From Wenjunlia tyrosinilytica (GTDB lineage: Bacteria; Actinomycetota; Actinomycetes; Streptomycetales; Streptomycetaceae): 64,000 nt of DNA. Within the stretch, counting starts at the first letter, position 1. Every line of letters starts with the position of its first letter. A model generated the notes under the pieces. It did not search any database and was not told the origin of the DNA. It saw only the letters and a program-made list of their open reading frames with translations. The position numbers and the translations under genes were made by a program. This document shows positions 52,386 to 60,873 of this stretch, one piece after another. The stretch is from positions 62,001-126,000 of the forward strand of contig NZ_BMMS01000006.1 of the NCBI RefSeq assembly GCF_014646055.1. Direction: 5' to 3'.

Positions 52386-52637
52386 TTCTGGCACGGATCT
52401 GGCACGGCCATCACGGCCTTCGTCGAACCCGGTCAGCGAAGCATCAAAATGCCTCAACCGAACCTGTTCACCCACGCATTTCACCCCGGAATAGGTCAAG
52501 ATCGGCGCTTTTCTGTGGCGTAGATCACTTAAAATGCGTCTCACTATATGGGCACTAACGGTCTCTCAGGGGTACTGGCGGTCAAAGAGTGACTTCGGAG
52601 GCTGGTTTTCCGCGCGTTCTGGCACGGATCTGGCACG
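52386..52637. repeat. Two copies of a double TCTGGCACG element, integrase arm-type sites
   Basis: The nonamer TCTGGCACG occurs twice, 2 bp apart, at 52387-52406 and again at 52618-52637; with one preceding T the 21-bp blocks are identical. They lie between the integrase end and tRNA-Gly, where arm-type binding sites of tyrosine integrases are expected. The 210 bp between them are AT-richer and hold no gene. Confidence 0.75.
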
Positions 52638-52666
52638 ACGACCCCGAAGAGGTCTAGGCAACAAGT

Positions 52667-52693
52667 AAGCCCCAGGCTTCTGACCTGGGGCTT
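52667..52693. terminator. Terminator between integrase remnant and tRNA-Gly
   Basis: Arms AAGCCCCAGG (52667-52676) and CCTGGGGCTT (52684-52693) form a perfect 10-bp stem with a 7-nt loop. It lies 5 bp beyond the encoded CCA of the minus-strand tRNA, so it probably ends that transcript. Confidence 0.8.
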
Positions 52694-52700
52694 TGTGTGG

Positions 52701-52771
52701 AGCGGGTGACGGGAATCGAACCCGCGCTCTGAGCTTGGGAAGCTCATGTTCTACCATTAAACTACACCCGC
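52701..52771 (-). tRNA. tRNA-Gly (anticodon CCC)
   Basis: On the minus strand the acceptor stem GCGGGTG pairs with CACCCGC, the D-arm contains TTTAATGGTAGAAC, the anticodon arm is TGAGC-TTCCCAA-GCTCA with anticodon CCC, and the T-arm has GGGTTCGATTCCC. The discriminator base is T and CCA is encoded (52698-52700). It is the likely integration site of the neighbouring element. Confidence 0.95.
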
Positions 52772-52989
52772 GTAGTTCGCCTAAGGGGCAACCAACGTCG
52801 CATACTCTACCTCATCGCAAGCTCCCGGTGCCCACGTGCCTCGGGGGCTTGTTTTGCTGTGTGGGGGTACGGGTGTTGGAGGGTTGGGCGTACCGTGGGT
52901 GTGCGGTCGTGGCGTGTGCGGTTTGTCCGGTAGATCCCCTAATGTGGCGTTCGCTGTTTGAGTGTGGGGAACGTTCAGGGGAGTGACCG

Positions 52990-53205
52990 ATGGAGCGCAC
53001 CGTCGTCCGTTGTGCCGAAGGGCATCTGTTCAGCACCAGTGCCTTCCCGATGCAGAATCTCGGGCCCGACCGGCTCGGTCCCGGGCGGTTGCTGCGGTGC
53101 CCTCGGTGCGCGCGGTTGCGCAGCGCCGTGCGCGCGGATCTCGCGGGGCTCACCGGGGAGCAGATCGAGCGTGCCCGCAGGCTCGACGCCGACGCGATCG
53201 TCTGA
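52990..53205 (+). CDS. Small zinc-ribbon-like protein
   Basis: A 71-residue protein with two paired-cysteine/histidine clusters (VVRCAEGHLF and LLRCPRCARLR), as in small metal-binding ribbons, and a helical C-terminus (LTGEQIERARRLDADAIV). Function unknown. It sits between tRNA-Gly and dcd on the same strand as dcd. Confidence 0.65.
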   Translation: MERTVVRCAEGHLFSTSAFPMQNLGPDRLGPGRLLRCPRCARLRSAVRADLAGLTGEQIERARRLDADAIV

Positions 53206-53289
53206 CGGGGCCGAGAGGCAGCACGAGGCAGGTCGCACGCGCCCCGGCCCGATTGGGCCCGGCGCGTGTGGCCGCGTACGCTCGGTCCC

Positions 53290-53865
53290 GTGCTTCTCTC
53301 AGACAAGGACATCCGCACCGAGATCGACGCAGGTCGGGTGAGGATCGATCCGTACGACCCGCAGATGGTGCAGCCGTCGAGTATCGACGTCAGGCTCGAC
53401 CGCTATTTCAGGGTGTTCGAGAACCACAAGTACCCTCACATCGATCCCGCGGTCGAGCAGCCTGATCTGACCAGGCTGGTGGAGCCGGAGGGCGACGAGC
53501 CGTTCATCCTGCACCCCGGGGAGTTCGTGCTCGCGTCCACCTACGAGGTCGTGTCGCTGCCCGAGGACGTAGCCTCGCGGCTGGAGGGCAAGAGCTCGCT
53601 GGGGCGTCTGGGGCTGCTGACGCACTCCACGGCAGGGTTCATCGACCCCGGCTTCTCCGGGCATGTGACCTTGGAACTCTCGAACGTCGCCACGCTTCCG
53701 ATCAAGCTGTGGCCCGGGATGAAAATCGGCCAGCTGTGCATGTTCCGGCTGAGCTCGGCCGCCGAATTCCCCTACGGTTCCAAGCGCTACGGCTCGCGGT
53801 ACCAGGGGCAGCGGGGGCCGACGCCTTCGCGTTCGTTCATGAACTTTCACCGGACCCAGGTCTGA
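53290..53865 (+). CDS. dcd: dCTP deaminase
   Basis: A 191-residue enzyme, exactly the usual length, starting at GTG. It matches Dcd throughout: [41 protein letters not shown] (substrate-binding SS and Arg), [20 protein letters not shown] with catalytic Glu, and [10 protein letters not shown]. It converts dCTP to dUTP, or directly to dUMP in the bifunctional actinobacterial type, for dTTP synthesis. Confidence 0.97.
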   Translation: MLLSDKDIRTEIDAGRVRIDPYDPQMVQPSSIDVRLDRYFRVFENHKYPHIDPAVEQPDLTRLVEPEGDEPFILHPGEFVLASTYEVVSLPEDVASRLEGKSSLGRLGLLTHSTAGFIDPGFSGHVTLELSNVATLPIKLWPGMKIGQLCMFRLSSAAEFPYGSKRYGSRYQGQRGPTPSRSFMNFHRTQV

Positions 53866-53877
53866 GGGGTCGCACGG

Positions 53878-54375
53878 ATGGGCGACGAACGCGAGAAGCT
53901 CAGCTACCCGCTCTTCGGTGAGGCCGTGCGCGAGCTCGCGCAGACCATCGCCGACGACGGCTACGAGCCCGACATAATCCTCTCCATCGCCCGGGGCGGA
54001 CTCTTCGTCGCCGGCGGCCTCGGGTACGCCCTCGGGGTCAAGAACCTGCACGTCATGAACGTCGTTTTCTATGAGGGCGTCGGCAAGACCCTCGACATGC
54101 CGGTCATGCTGCCGCCCGTGCCCAACGTGGTCGACTTTTCGGAGAAGAAGATCCTCGTGGCGGACGACGTGGCCGACACCGGCAAGACGCTCAAGCTCGT
54201 GCACGACTTCTGCGCGGGCAATGTCGCCGAGGTGCGGTGCGCAGTGATATACGAGAAGCCGCAGTCGCTCGTGAAGTGCGAATACGTGTGGAAGCACACC
54301 GACAAGTGGATCAACTTCCCCTGGAGCGTTGAACCGACTGTCGTGCGTCGTGAGGGGCAGGTCCTGGACGCCTGA
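53878..54375 (+). CDS. Phosphoribosyltransferase
   Basis: A 165-residue type I PRTase; the ATG at 53878 lies 12 bp after dcd with GAGGGG upstream. The PRPP-binding loop ILVADDVADTGKTLK and the flexible-loop region are visible, with IARGGLFVAGGLGYALG at the nucleotide side. It probably salvages a purine base (hypoxanthine/xanthine-like); the exact base is not clear. It forms a nucleotide-metabolism pair with dcd. Confidence 0.88.
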   Translation: MGDEREKLSYPLFGEAVRELAQTIADDGYEPDIILSIARGGLFVAGGLGYALGVKNLHVMNVVFYEGVGKTLDMPVMLPPVPNVVDFSEKKILVADDVADTGKTLKLVHDFCAGNVAEVRCAVIYEKPQSLVKCEYVWKHTDKWINFPWSVEPTVVRREGQVLDA

Positions 54376-54580
54376 TCGGGCTGTTTCCGGTGGCGCGCGC
54401 GCCGGACAATAACTCCGCCCGTCCGGGCCTCGGGGGAGGGGCGCCGAAGGGCGGAGGATTGGGCACGCATGCGCCCTACTGGCTGCGTAGGACCTCGCCG
54501 AGCTCGGGCAGCTGCTGGCTCGGGAGGTGGAGCCATGCAGCTTCGCCGAGACCGTTCGGCTCCAAGGGCACGTTCATGCG

Positions 54581-55114
54581 TCACGTCGACTCCTCGGTCG
54601 GGCAGTGGGGCGCCGATGGGCCCACGCGCAACAGGCACCAGACGGATTTGGTTGTGCGTGCTGGCACCCCGACGCCCCAGTCGTCGGCAAGGAGACTGAG
54701 CAGCAGCAGGCCACGCCCGCTTTCGTCTCTCGCGGATGGACGGCGGCGCAGGGGGATCGTCGTGGAGTCGTCGTCACCAACGGCGATGAACACCTCGCCG
54801 GGCAAGGTCCGTACGGTGACCGTGACGCTTGCGCCGCGGGAATGTTCAACGGCGTTGGTCACAAGCTCACTGGTCAGCAGCCGTGCGTCCTCGGTGCGCT
54901 CGGTGAGACCTGCGCGGCGCAGGGCGTGCACGACGTCGGTGCGCGCCGTGCGGACCATGGCGGGGACGCGTTCGTACGTGGTCTGCATCAGCAGCGTGTC
55001 GCGGTTTGCACAGGGCCGGCCCGCGGGGAGTAGAGACAGGCGGCCGGTGTGTCTCGCAGTGCTGCCGATCGGTGGTCGTTCCCAATGGGTCGCGCTGATG
55101 TTGTCCGTCTCCAT
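54581..55114 (-). CDS. ATP-binding anti-sigma-factor-like protein (RsbW/HATPase_c)
   Basis: A 177-residue GHKL ATPase; the ATG at 55114 follows GAGGGGCAC. N-box LLTSELVTNAVEHSRGA, G1 VGDDDST and G2 DESGRGLLLLSLLADDWG are present; no kinase H-box. In Streptomyces such small proteins act as anti-sigma factors or partners of XRE regulators. It is divergent from the XRE gene at 55281, a common pairing. Confidence 0.88.
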   Translation of the reverse strand: METDNISATHWERPPIGSTARHTGRLSLLPAGRPCANRDTLLMQTTYERVPAMVRTARTDVVHALRRAGLTERTEDARLLTSELVTNAVEHSRGASVTVTVRTLPGEVFIAVGDDDSTTIPLRRRPSARDESGRGLLLLSLLADDWGVGVPARTTKSVWCLLRVGPSAPHCPTEEST

Positions 55115-55280
55115 TGCCCGTGCCCCTCGTCGATGACGGCCGGTTTCCTTGGCGGCAACATCAAGGGAACCGCGATGAGTTGGAACACTCCACGGCATCC
55201 ATGCGGCAGTCTTGACGCACGTTCGATGCACGGGCGCACCGCCTGGGTGCGGGCAGGTTGGGGCGTGGAAGGGGACCGTC

Positions 55281-56537
55281 ATGGGCCTTGCCGAACGGCG
55301 GAAAGTCCTGGGCTACAGTCAGGAAGGGCTCGCTCATGCGCTCGGCGTGGACCGTACAACGGTTGGGCGTTGGGAGAGTGGACGGTCCGAGCCACAGCCG
55401 CCATTACGGCCGAAGTTGGCCGAGGCACTGCAAGTCGACCTTGTTGAACTCGACGCCCTGGTGGCTCGGTCACCAACTTCACCCCAGGAGTCAGCAGGGT
55501 TGCCGTCCAGCAACCACCATGGCTCAGGGGACATCGACGACATGATCCGACGCGGGTTTCTGCGTGTTATTGCCGTAACCGGGGCTCTTGCCGCCCTGCC
55601 TGCCGATGAAGCCGGGGCTATCGTCGAGGGAACAGAGCGGGGGCGCTCCGCCGACTTCCTGCGTATGAACGGTCACTTATGGCAGGTGTACCAACTTGCC
55701 CGTTCCAAGAGGTCTGTTTATCCGATCGTGTGGGAACAGCTCATGTCGTTGAACAAGACGCTGAGCGGCCGATCCGACTCAGAAGCCCGCGCATTGTGCC
55801 GCGCCGCGGGCGATCTCTTCCAGCTTGCCGGTGAACTGGCATTTGATGGGAACCGCTACACGGACGCGGCTGCGTCTTACACTCTCGCCGCGTCCGCGAG
55901 TAGGGACGCGGGATCGTTCGACCTGTGGGCCTGTGCCTTGGTCCGGCATGCGTACGTCGACCTGTGTGAGCGCCAGTTCGCCGAGGCTGTACGCACGCTC
56001 TCGGCCGCTGAGGGAGTCGCGAAGCGAGGGGACAGCACGCTGTCGACCCGCTATTGGGTCGCCTCGGTGCTGGCCGAGGCGTACGCCGGTCTCGGTGACC
56101 TGAGCGCGTGCGAGCGTTCCCTTGATCGCGCCGAAGAGGTGTTGCACCTCGATGGCTTCGCGCACAACGGCGGATGGCTCCGCTTCGACGGTTCCCGACT
56201 GGCCGAGGAACGCGGCGCGCGGTACGTCCAACTCGGCCGCCTCGACCTTGCCGAGACTGCGCTCACCAGTGCGTTGGATCAGGGCGCCCTCGCCCAAGGA
56301 CAGTCGTTCCGGCGTCGCGGCGTCACGCTTGCCGACCTTGCCGCAATTGGAGCGAAGCGGCGTGATCCCGAGCAAGTTCTCAGGTTCGGTCGTGAGGCTG
56401 TGCAGCTTGCTCACGAGTCCTCTTCCGGCTACGTCGCTCGTAGACTCCAGGGGCTGCGCCGCGAACTTGGCCCCGTGGCGCGTGACGCCCGTGTGGCTGA
56501 GCTCGGGGCCGAGATCGCCGCTTTGAGCACGACGTGA
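55281..56537 (+). CDS. XRE-family regulator with TPR-like C-terminal domain
   Basis: A 418-residue protein; the ATG at 55281 follows GAAGGGGACC. The N-terminal HTH (AERRKVLGYSQEGLAHALGV, DRTTVGRWESGRSEPQPP) is followed by a linker and a long helical domain with TPR-like repeats (DLFQLAGELAFDGNRYTDAAASYTLA-type, AEAYAGLGDLSACERSLDRA). This architecture is common in Streptomyces developmental and signalling regulators. The downstream small gene at 56552 is probably co-transcribed. Confidence 0.87.
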   Translation: MGLAERRKVLGYSQEGLAHALGVDRTTVGRWESGRSEPQPPLRPKLAEALQVDLVELDALVARSPTSPQESAGLPSSNHHGSGDIDDMIRRGFLRVIAVTGALAALPADEAGAIVEGTERGRSADFLRMNGHLWQVYQLARSKRSVYPIVWEQLMSLNKTLSGRSDSEARALCRAAGDLFQLAGELAFDGNRYTDAAASYTLAASASRDAGSFDLWACALVRHAYVDLCERQFAEAVRTLSAAEGVAKRGDSTLSTRYWVASVLAEAYAGLGDLSACERSLDRAEEVLHLDGFAHNGGWLRFDGSRLAEERGARYVQLGRLDLAETALTSALDQGALAQGQSFRRRGVTLADLAAIGAKRRDPEQVLRFGREAVQLAHESSSGYVARRLQGLRRELGPVARDARVAELGAEIAALSTT

Positions 56538-56551
56538 CGAGAGGGGTTGGC

Positions 56552-56917
56552 ATGTCGCAGACGGAGGGCGCGCGACTGTTCCGCGAGGCATGGATCGCGG
56601 GCGTACGCGAGCACTTTCCGGGCGAGCCGAAGCCGGGCTACGTGACCCCTTGGGAGGACACCCCGGATTGGGAGCGGCAAGCCGCGGGCGCCGTGTACGA
56701 GCAGGTGCACCAGTTCCTCATCGTGAGCGACGGTCACGCCTCGCGATTGACGCGTGAGCAGAAGGGCCGATTCGTCGCAACGTGCTGGACGGCACAGATG
56801 TTCAAGCACTTCGAGGACCCAAAACCTGGCTACGTGGCTGACTGGCCGGACCTGCCTGACTGGCAGAAGGAAGCCGACTCGGACATCTTCGAGGCGATCG
56901 AGAAGTCGCTGAACTGA
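56552..56917 (+). CDS. Small protein with an internal duplicated PKPGYV...PDW motif
   Basis: A 121-residue acidic protein; the ATG at 56552 follows GAGAGGGG and lies 14 bp after the XRE gene. Two halves repeat the pattern PKPGYVxxWxDxPDW followed by a helix (residues about 28-45 and 91-108). No family is known to me. Position suggests it works with the XRE regulator, perhaps as a co-regulator like the small proteins of whiJ/bldB-type loci, but it is not one of those by sequence. Confidence 0.7.
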   Translation: MSQTEGARLFREAWIAGVREHFPGEPKPGYVTPWEDTPDWERQAAGAVYEQVHQFLIVSDGHASRLTREQKGRFVATCWTAQMFKHFEDPKPGYVADWPDLPDWQKEADSDIFEAIEKSLN

Positions 56918-56951
56918 AGGAACTCCTTGCTCCGACCAGCCACCGCCGAGT

Positions 56952-56969
56952 GCGCCGGCCCTCCGGCGC
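56952..56969. terminator. Short hairpin between convergent genes
   Basis: GCGCCGG and CCGGCGC form a 7-bp stem with a CCCT loop, between the small-protein gene and the convergent AlaX-like gene. It is followed by a doubled CCAACGTG. Confidence 0.5.
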
Positions 56970-57011
56970 GCGCCAACGTGCCAACGTGCCGGCCCGTCGG
57001 CGGGCGCTGGG

Positions 57012-57878
57012 TCATGCGCGTTCGGCGGTGGTCACCGCCGTCAGCTCCGTTCCGTCCTCGTTCAGCGACAGCACCGTCGTGAGCGACGAGAGTTCGGCGA
57101 GGCTGTGCGGGTGGGTGCCGCCGCAGGAGAGGGACGCGGTGGTCTCGGGTAGGGCGCAGGTCCACTTGCGGTGGGCGGTCAGCTCCGGACCGGGGACCTC
57201 GATGGACACCGGCGCCTCGGCCGCGAGCCAGCCGGACAGACGGGCGTTGACGGCCTCGGTGATCGCGGGAAGGTCGTCGGCCAGGCCCTCGGTGGTGAAG
57301 CCCTTCTTGCGCAGCGACTTGCCGAGGCGGTAGACGTCCGTGCTGGCGCCCTCCGCGATACGGGAGGAGGCCATGGCGAGGGAGTCGAAGTCCGGGCTTC
57401 CCAGGGCATCGGTGCGGGCGTCCTTGCGCCACCGCCCGGCGAGGGCCTCGTTGAGCGCCAGGGCCAGCAGGTGGCAGCCGGTGTGCGCGGTGGACAACGC
57501 GGCCCGGCGGTCGGCGTCGACGTGCAGGGCGGCCTCGGTGCCGACGAGCGCCGACGGGTCCTCGTCGACGATGTGCAGGGCCAGCCAGGTCCACTCCTCG
57601 TCACCGCGGCGGACGGGGATGTCCTCGCCGATGAACAGCTCGCCGCCCTCCGTGGCATTCGTGGCGGCGGTGAGGACATCGACGACCTTGAGATCGGCCA
57701 GGGTGCCGGTGTCGGCCGGCTGGTCGGGCCAGGTGTGGTCCAGCGGGTGGAACGGGGTCTCCTCCGTCACCACGCCGTAGCGGCCGTCGGGAAGCGGGTG
57801 CACCGCGAGGACGGTGGAGCGTCCCTCCACGGAGCCGCTGGGGAAGGTGACCTTGGTGGTGGGGAGGGGGAGGGGCAT
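57012..57878 (-). CDS. Alanyl-tRNA editing protein (AlaX-like hydrolase)
   Basis: A 288-residue protein with the AlaRS editing-site zinc motifs HxxxH (TAHTGCHLLALALNEAL) and CxxxH (SLSCGGTHPHSLAEL). An N-terminal beta-barrel-like domain (VEGRSTVLAVHPLPDGRYGV) precedes it. Such free-standing proteins hydrolyse mischarged Ser- or Gly-tRNA-Ala. The ATG at 57878 has only a weak purine stretch; repeated AACGAAAG lies just upstream. Confidence 0.85.
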   Translation of the reverse strand: MPLPLPTTKVTFPSGSVEGRSTVLAVHPLPDGRYGVVTEETPFHPLDHTWPDQPADTGTLADLKVVDVLTAATNATEGGELFIGEDIPVRRGDEEWTWLALHIVDEDPSALVGTEAALHVDADRRAALSTAHTGCHLLALALNEALAGRWRKDARTDALGSPDFDSLAMASSRIAEGASTDVYRLGKSLRKKGFTTEGLADDLPAITEAVNARLSGWLAAEAPVSIEVPGPELTAHRKWTCALPETTASLSCGGTHPHSLAELSSLTTVLSLNEDGTELTAVTTAERA

Positions 57879-58026
57879 TAGTCGTTCTTTCGTTCTTTCG
57901 TTGGGTGTTTTCCGCGTGTGGCGGCCGGTCCGGGCGCCGGCGCCCGACCACCGGCGGCCGACTGCCGAGGCCATCTTCCGGCGGCCGTCTGCCAGCGGCT
58001 ATGCACCGGCGGCTGTCTCCGGACGG

Positions 58027-59085
58027 TCAGCTGCCGATCGTCGGGAGTTTGAGCAGGACCAGCAGCGCGATCAGCTGGATGGAGCACGCGCCCAGCGCCC
58101 GCGGCCACGGCAGGTCGTGCGACTTGCCGACCATGGACGTCAGCAGGGCTCCGCCCATCAGCCAGGTGGCCCAGCCGAGGACCTGCACGAGGGTGTTGCC
58201 GGACGGGAGGAAGATCGCGAACAGCAGGCGGGGCGCGTCGGTCATCGAGGTGATCAGCATCGACAGCCCGATGGTCGGCGCCCATGCGCCGTCGCCGCCG
58301 AGCTGGCGGGCGAGGGCATTCGTGACGGCGCCCAGCATCACCATGCTGATGATCACGGCCACGGCGCTCATCAGCACCCAAGGCACACTCGTGGACGTCG
58401 AGGCCTTCAGGATGTCGTGGCGCGCCTGCTCGAAGCCGAAGACGGCCAGGATTCCGTAGATGAACGTGACGACGAGGGCGGGGCCCCACACCTGGTAGTC
58501 GCGCATCTGCCAGAACGTGGACTGCGGGCGCAGCATGAGGCCGCTCAGCAGTTGCTTCCAATGCAGCCGAGGGCCCGACGGCGGGCCGTTGGTCTGGCCG
58601 GCCCGGTAGGTGGCCACGTACCCGTCGTCGTAACCGCCGGGGTTGTAGCCGTCCTGGTCGCCGTACCCGCTGTAGTAGGGGTCGGACTGGCCGTCCGGGC
58701 CCTCACCGATGGTGAAGGCGCGGGTGTGGCCGGCGCCGTCGTTGTATCCGCCCGGACCGTGACCGCCCGGACCGTGGCTTCCGGGACCGTATCCACCTGA
58801 GCCGTGGCCTCCCGGACCGTATCCTCCCGGGCCGTACCCCTGGCCCGGCGCGCCTCCGGGGCCGTGGCCCGACGGCCCGTTGCCGTACTGGGAGCCGAAG
58901 TACTCCGGCTCGTCCGGCGAGCCACTGGAGGGACCCGGCGCACCGGGCTGACCCGAGGGGCCCGGCGGCCCCCAGGGGCGGGCATGCGGATCGTTGCCCG
59001 GGTACGGCGGAAGGACCGGCCCGGAGCCGGGTTGCGCTTGCGCGGGACGATTGTCCCTTCCTCGTCCCATCCTGAATCCAGCCAC
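58027..59085 (-). CDS. Yip1-family membrane protein with Gly-rich N-terminus
   Basis: A 352-residue protein. Residues 1-175 are low-complexity, with repeated GPGGYGPGGHG-type units and many Tyr, Pro and Gly, predicted cytoplasmic and disordered. Residues 185-350 are a Yip1 domain with five membrane helices (WGPALVVTFIYGILAVFGF, LMSAVAVIISMVMLGAVTNA, ending IALLVLLKLPTIG). Function unknown. Start is GTG at 59085 or ATG at 59070; neither has a clear ribosome site. Confidence 0.8.
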   Translation of the reverse strand: MAGFRMGRGRDNRPAQAQPGSGPVLPPYPGNDPHARPWGPPGPSGQPGAPGPSSGSPDEPEYFGSQYGNGPSGHGPGGAPGQGYGPGGYGPGGHGSGGYGPGSHGPGGHGPGGYNDGAGHTRAFTIGEGPDGQSDPYYSGYGDQDGYNPGGYDDGYVATYRAGQTNGPPSGPRLHWKQLLSGLMLRPQSTFWQMRDYQVWGPALVVTFIYGILAVFGFEQARHDILKASTSTSVPWVLMSAVAVIISMVMLGAVTNALARQLGGDGAWAPTIGLSMLITSMTDAPRLLFAIFLPSGNTLVQVLGWATWLMGGALLTSMVGKSHDLPWPRALGACSIQLIALLVLLKLPTIGS

Positions 59086-59207
59086 GTCATCGAACGTACC
59101 CGCTTCATCACGCTCCGGCCTCCACCACAGGGACTATTCCGGGGCATTGCTGCGAAGCTGTGACAAGCCCTAGGGGAACCCCGAGGGGGTGGCCCTACCA
59201 TCGCCGG

Positions 59208-60407
59208 ATGGGGCCCGAGCAGCTGCGCAGCGCCAGGTGGGACATCACTCTCGTCTTCTTCGTCCATGGCGCCGTCTACGCCAACTGGGTGCCGCGCATC
59301 CCCTTGATCAAACGGGAGCTCGGCCTCGGCGACGGCTCGCTCGGGCTGGCCCTGCTGGGGGCGCCCGTCGGGGTGGTCCTGGCGGTGCGGGCGGCCTCGT
59401 GGACGACGGCCCGCTGGGGCAGCCGGGCGGTGACGCGGGGCGCCTCGCTGGCGACGTGTGCCTCGCTGGTGCCGATCGGCGTCGCCTGGAACCTGGGCTC
59501 GCTGATGGCGGCGCTGCTGGTGATGGGCGCCTCGCTGGGGCTGATGGACGTGGCCATGAACGCGCAGGGCGTCGTGGTCGAGCGCGGCTACAAGCGTCCG
59601 ATCATGTCGAGCCTGCACGGTTCCTACAGCGTTGGGGCGCTCGTCGGCGCGTTGGCGGGGTCGGGCGCCGCGCACTTCGCTGTACGGCCGGTGGCGCACT
59701 TCGCGGTCGCCTCGGCCGTGCTCGGGACGGTGGTGTGGTTCGGCTCGCGCAGGCTCCTGCGGGACGACGGCGAGCTGTCCCAGGACCAGCCGAGCGGTGG
59801 GGGCGGGCGGCTCTTTCGCGGGTACGCGGCCGTCATGCTGCTCGGGGTGGTGGGTCTGTGCTCGTTCGTCGGTGAGGGCGCTGTGGCCGACTGGAGCGCG
59901 GTCTATCTGAGGGAGGACCTGTCGGTCTCGGCGGGCCAGGCCGGGCTCGGATACGCCGGATGCGCGATCGCGATGGCGGTGGGGCGGCTGAGCGGGGACC
60001 GCCTGGTGGCGCGGTTCGGGCCGGTGACGGTGCTGAGGGTGGGCGCGCTGGTGGCGGGGCTGGGCCTCGGACTGGGGCTGCTGGCCAGGAACCAGCCGGT
60101 GGCCATAGCTGGGTTCACCCTCTTCGGACTGGGCATCGCCCCGGTCGCCCCGATCACCTTCAGCGCTGCCGGGAACCTGCCCGATGTGCCCTCCGCGACG
60201 GCCATCTCTCGGGTGACGGGGATCGGCTATCTCGGCTTCCTCGCCGGGCCCCCGCTCATCGGGTTGGTGGCCGAAGTGGCCGGGCTGGGCTGGGCGTTGG
60301 TGATTCCCGCCGGGCTCGCGGCGGTGATGGTGCTACTCGCGGGCGCGACCGCCCCGGCCCGCGCGGGCAGCGAGGACGGGGCCGGGGAGGCCGCGTGCGA
60401 GCGGTGA
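59208..60407 (+). CDS. MFS transporter
   Basis: A 399-residue major-facilitator protein with about 12 membrane helices and the family loop RAASWTTARWGSRAVTR between helices 2 and 3. The N-terminus RWDITLVFFVHGAVYANWVPRIP resembles fucose-permease/YbjJ-like exporters. Substrate unknown. Its TGA stop is also the first TGA of the 14-bp tandem array that follows. Confidence 0.88.
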   Translation: MGPEQLRSARWDITLVFFVHGAVYANWVPRIPLIKRELGLGDGSLGLALLGAPVGVVLAVRAASWTTARWGSRAVTRGASLATCASLVPIGVAWNLGSLMAALLVMGASLGLMDVAMNAQGVVVERGYKRPIMSSLHGSYSVGALVGALAGSGAAHFAVRPVAHFAVASAVLGTVVWFGSRRLLRDDGELSQDQPSGGGGRLFRGYAAVMLLGVVGLCSFVGEGAVADWSAVYLREDLSVSAGQAGLGYAGCAIAMAVGRLSGDRLVARFGPVTVLRVGALVAGLGLGLGLLARNQPVAIAGFTLFGLGIAPVAPITFSAAGNLPDVPSATAISRVTGIGYLGFLAGPPLIGLVAEVAGLGWALVIPAGLAAVMVLLAGATAPARAGSEDGAGEAACER

Positions 60408-60866
60408 CTTCTCAGAAGTGACATTTCGGAAGTGACGCCTCAGAAGTGACGCCTCAGAAGTGACGCCTCAGAAGTGACGCCTCAGAAGTGACGCCTCAGA
60501 AGTGACGCCTCAGAAGTGACGCCTCAGAAGTGACGCCTCAGAAGTGACGCCTCAGAAGTGACGCCTCAGAAGTGACGCCTCAGAAGTGACGCCTCAGAAG
60601 TGACGCCTCAGAAGTGACGCCTCAGAAGTGACGCCTCAGAAGTGACGCCTCAGAAGTGACGCCTCAGAAGTGACGCCTCAGAAGTGACGCCTCAGAAGTG
60701 ACGCCTCAGAAGTGACGCCTCAGAAGTGACGCCTCAGAAGTGACGCCTCAGAAGTGACGCCTCAGAAGTGACGCCTCAGAAGTGACGCCTCAGAAGTGAC
60801 GCCTCAGAAGTGACGCCTCAGAAGTGACGTCTCAGAAGTGACGTCACAGAAGTGACGCCTCAAAAG
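60405..60866. repeat. 33-copy tandem array of a 14-bp unit
   Basis: TGAC recurs every 14 bp from 60405 to 60853. Copies 3 to 30 (60433-60824) are identical TGACGCCTCAGAAG; the two at the left edge and three at the right edge are diverged. There are no spacers, so it is not CRISPR. The array starts in the MFS stop codon and ends 8 bp before the FG-GAP stop codon, filling the whole convergent gap. Fourteen is not a multiple of three and it encodes nothing. Confidence 0.97.
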
Positions 60867-60873
60867 AGTGCCG

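Larger units (their letters stand above)
43410..52640. mobile_element. Foreign accessory island next to tRNA-Gly
   Basis: From about 43.4 to 52.6 kb the sequence is visibly less GC-rich than the rest of the window. It carries a coherent accessory set: oxygenase-pyruvate kinase fusion, LmbU regulator, two ABC exporters, DUF1839 protein and PP2C-like protein. It ends with a truncated tyrosine integrase, repeated arm-type sites and tRNA-Gly(CCC). I infer arrival by a tRNA-integrating element that has since decayed. The left boundary is set only by composition; I found no duplicated tRNA end there. Confidence 0.55.

Noticed and set aside
43410-52640. A duplicated tRNA-Gly 3' end marking the left attachment site
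   Set aside because: I looked for the T-arm/acceptor sequence between 42.8 and 46.2 kb and did not find it, so the left boundary is left open.
60405-60866. CRISPR array
   Set aside because: The 14-bp units are contiguous, with no spacers and no cas genes nearby.
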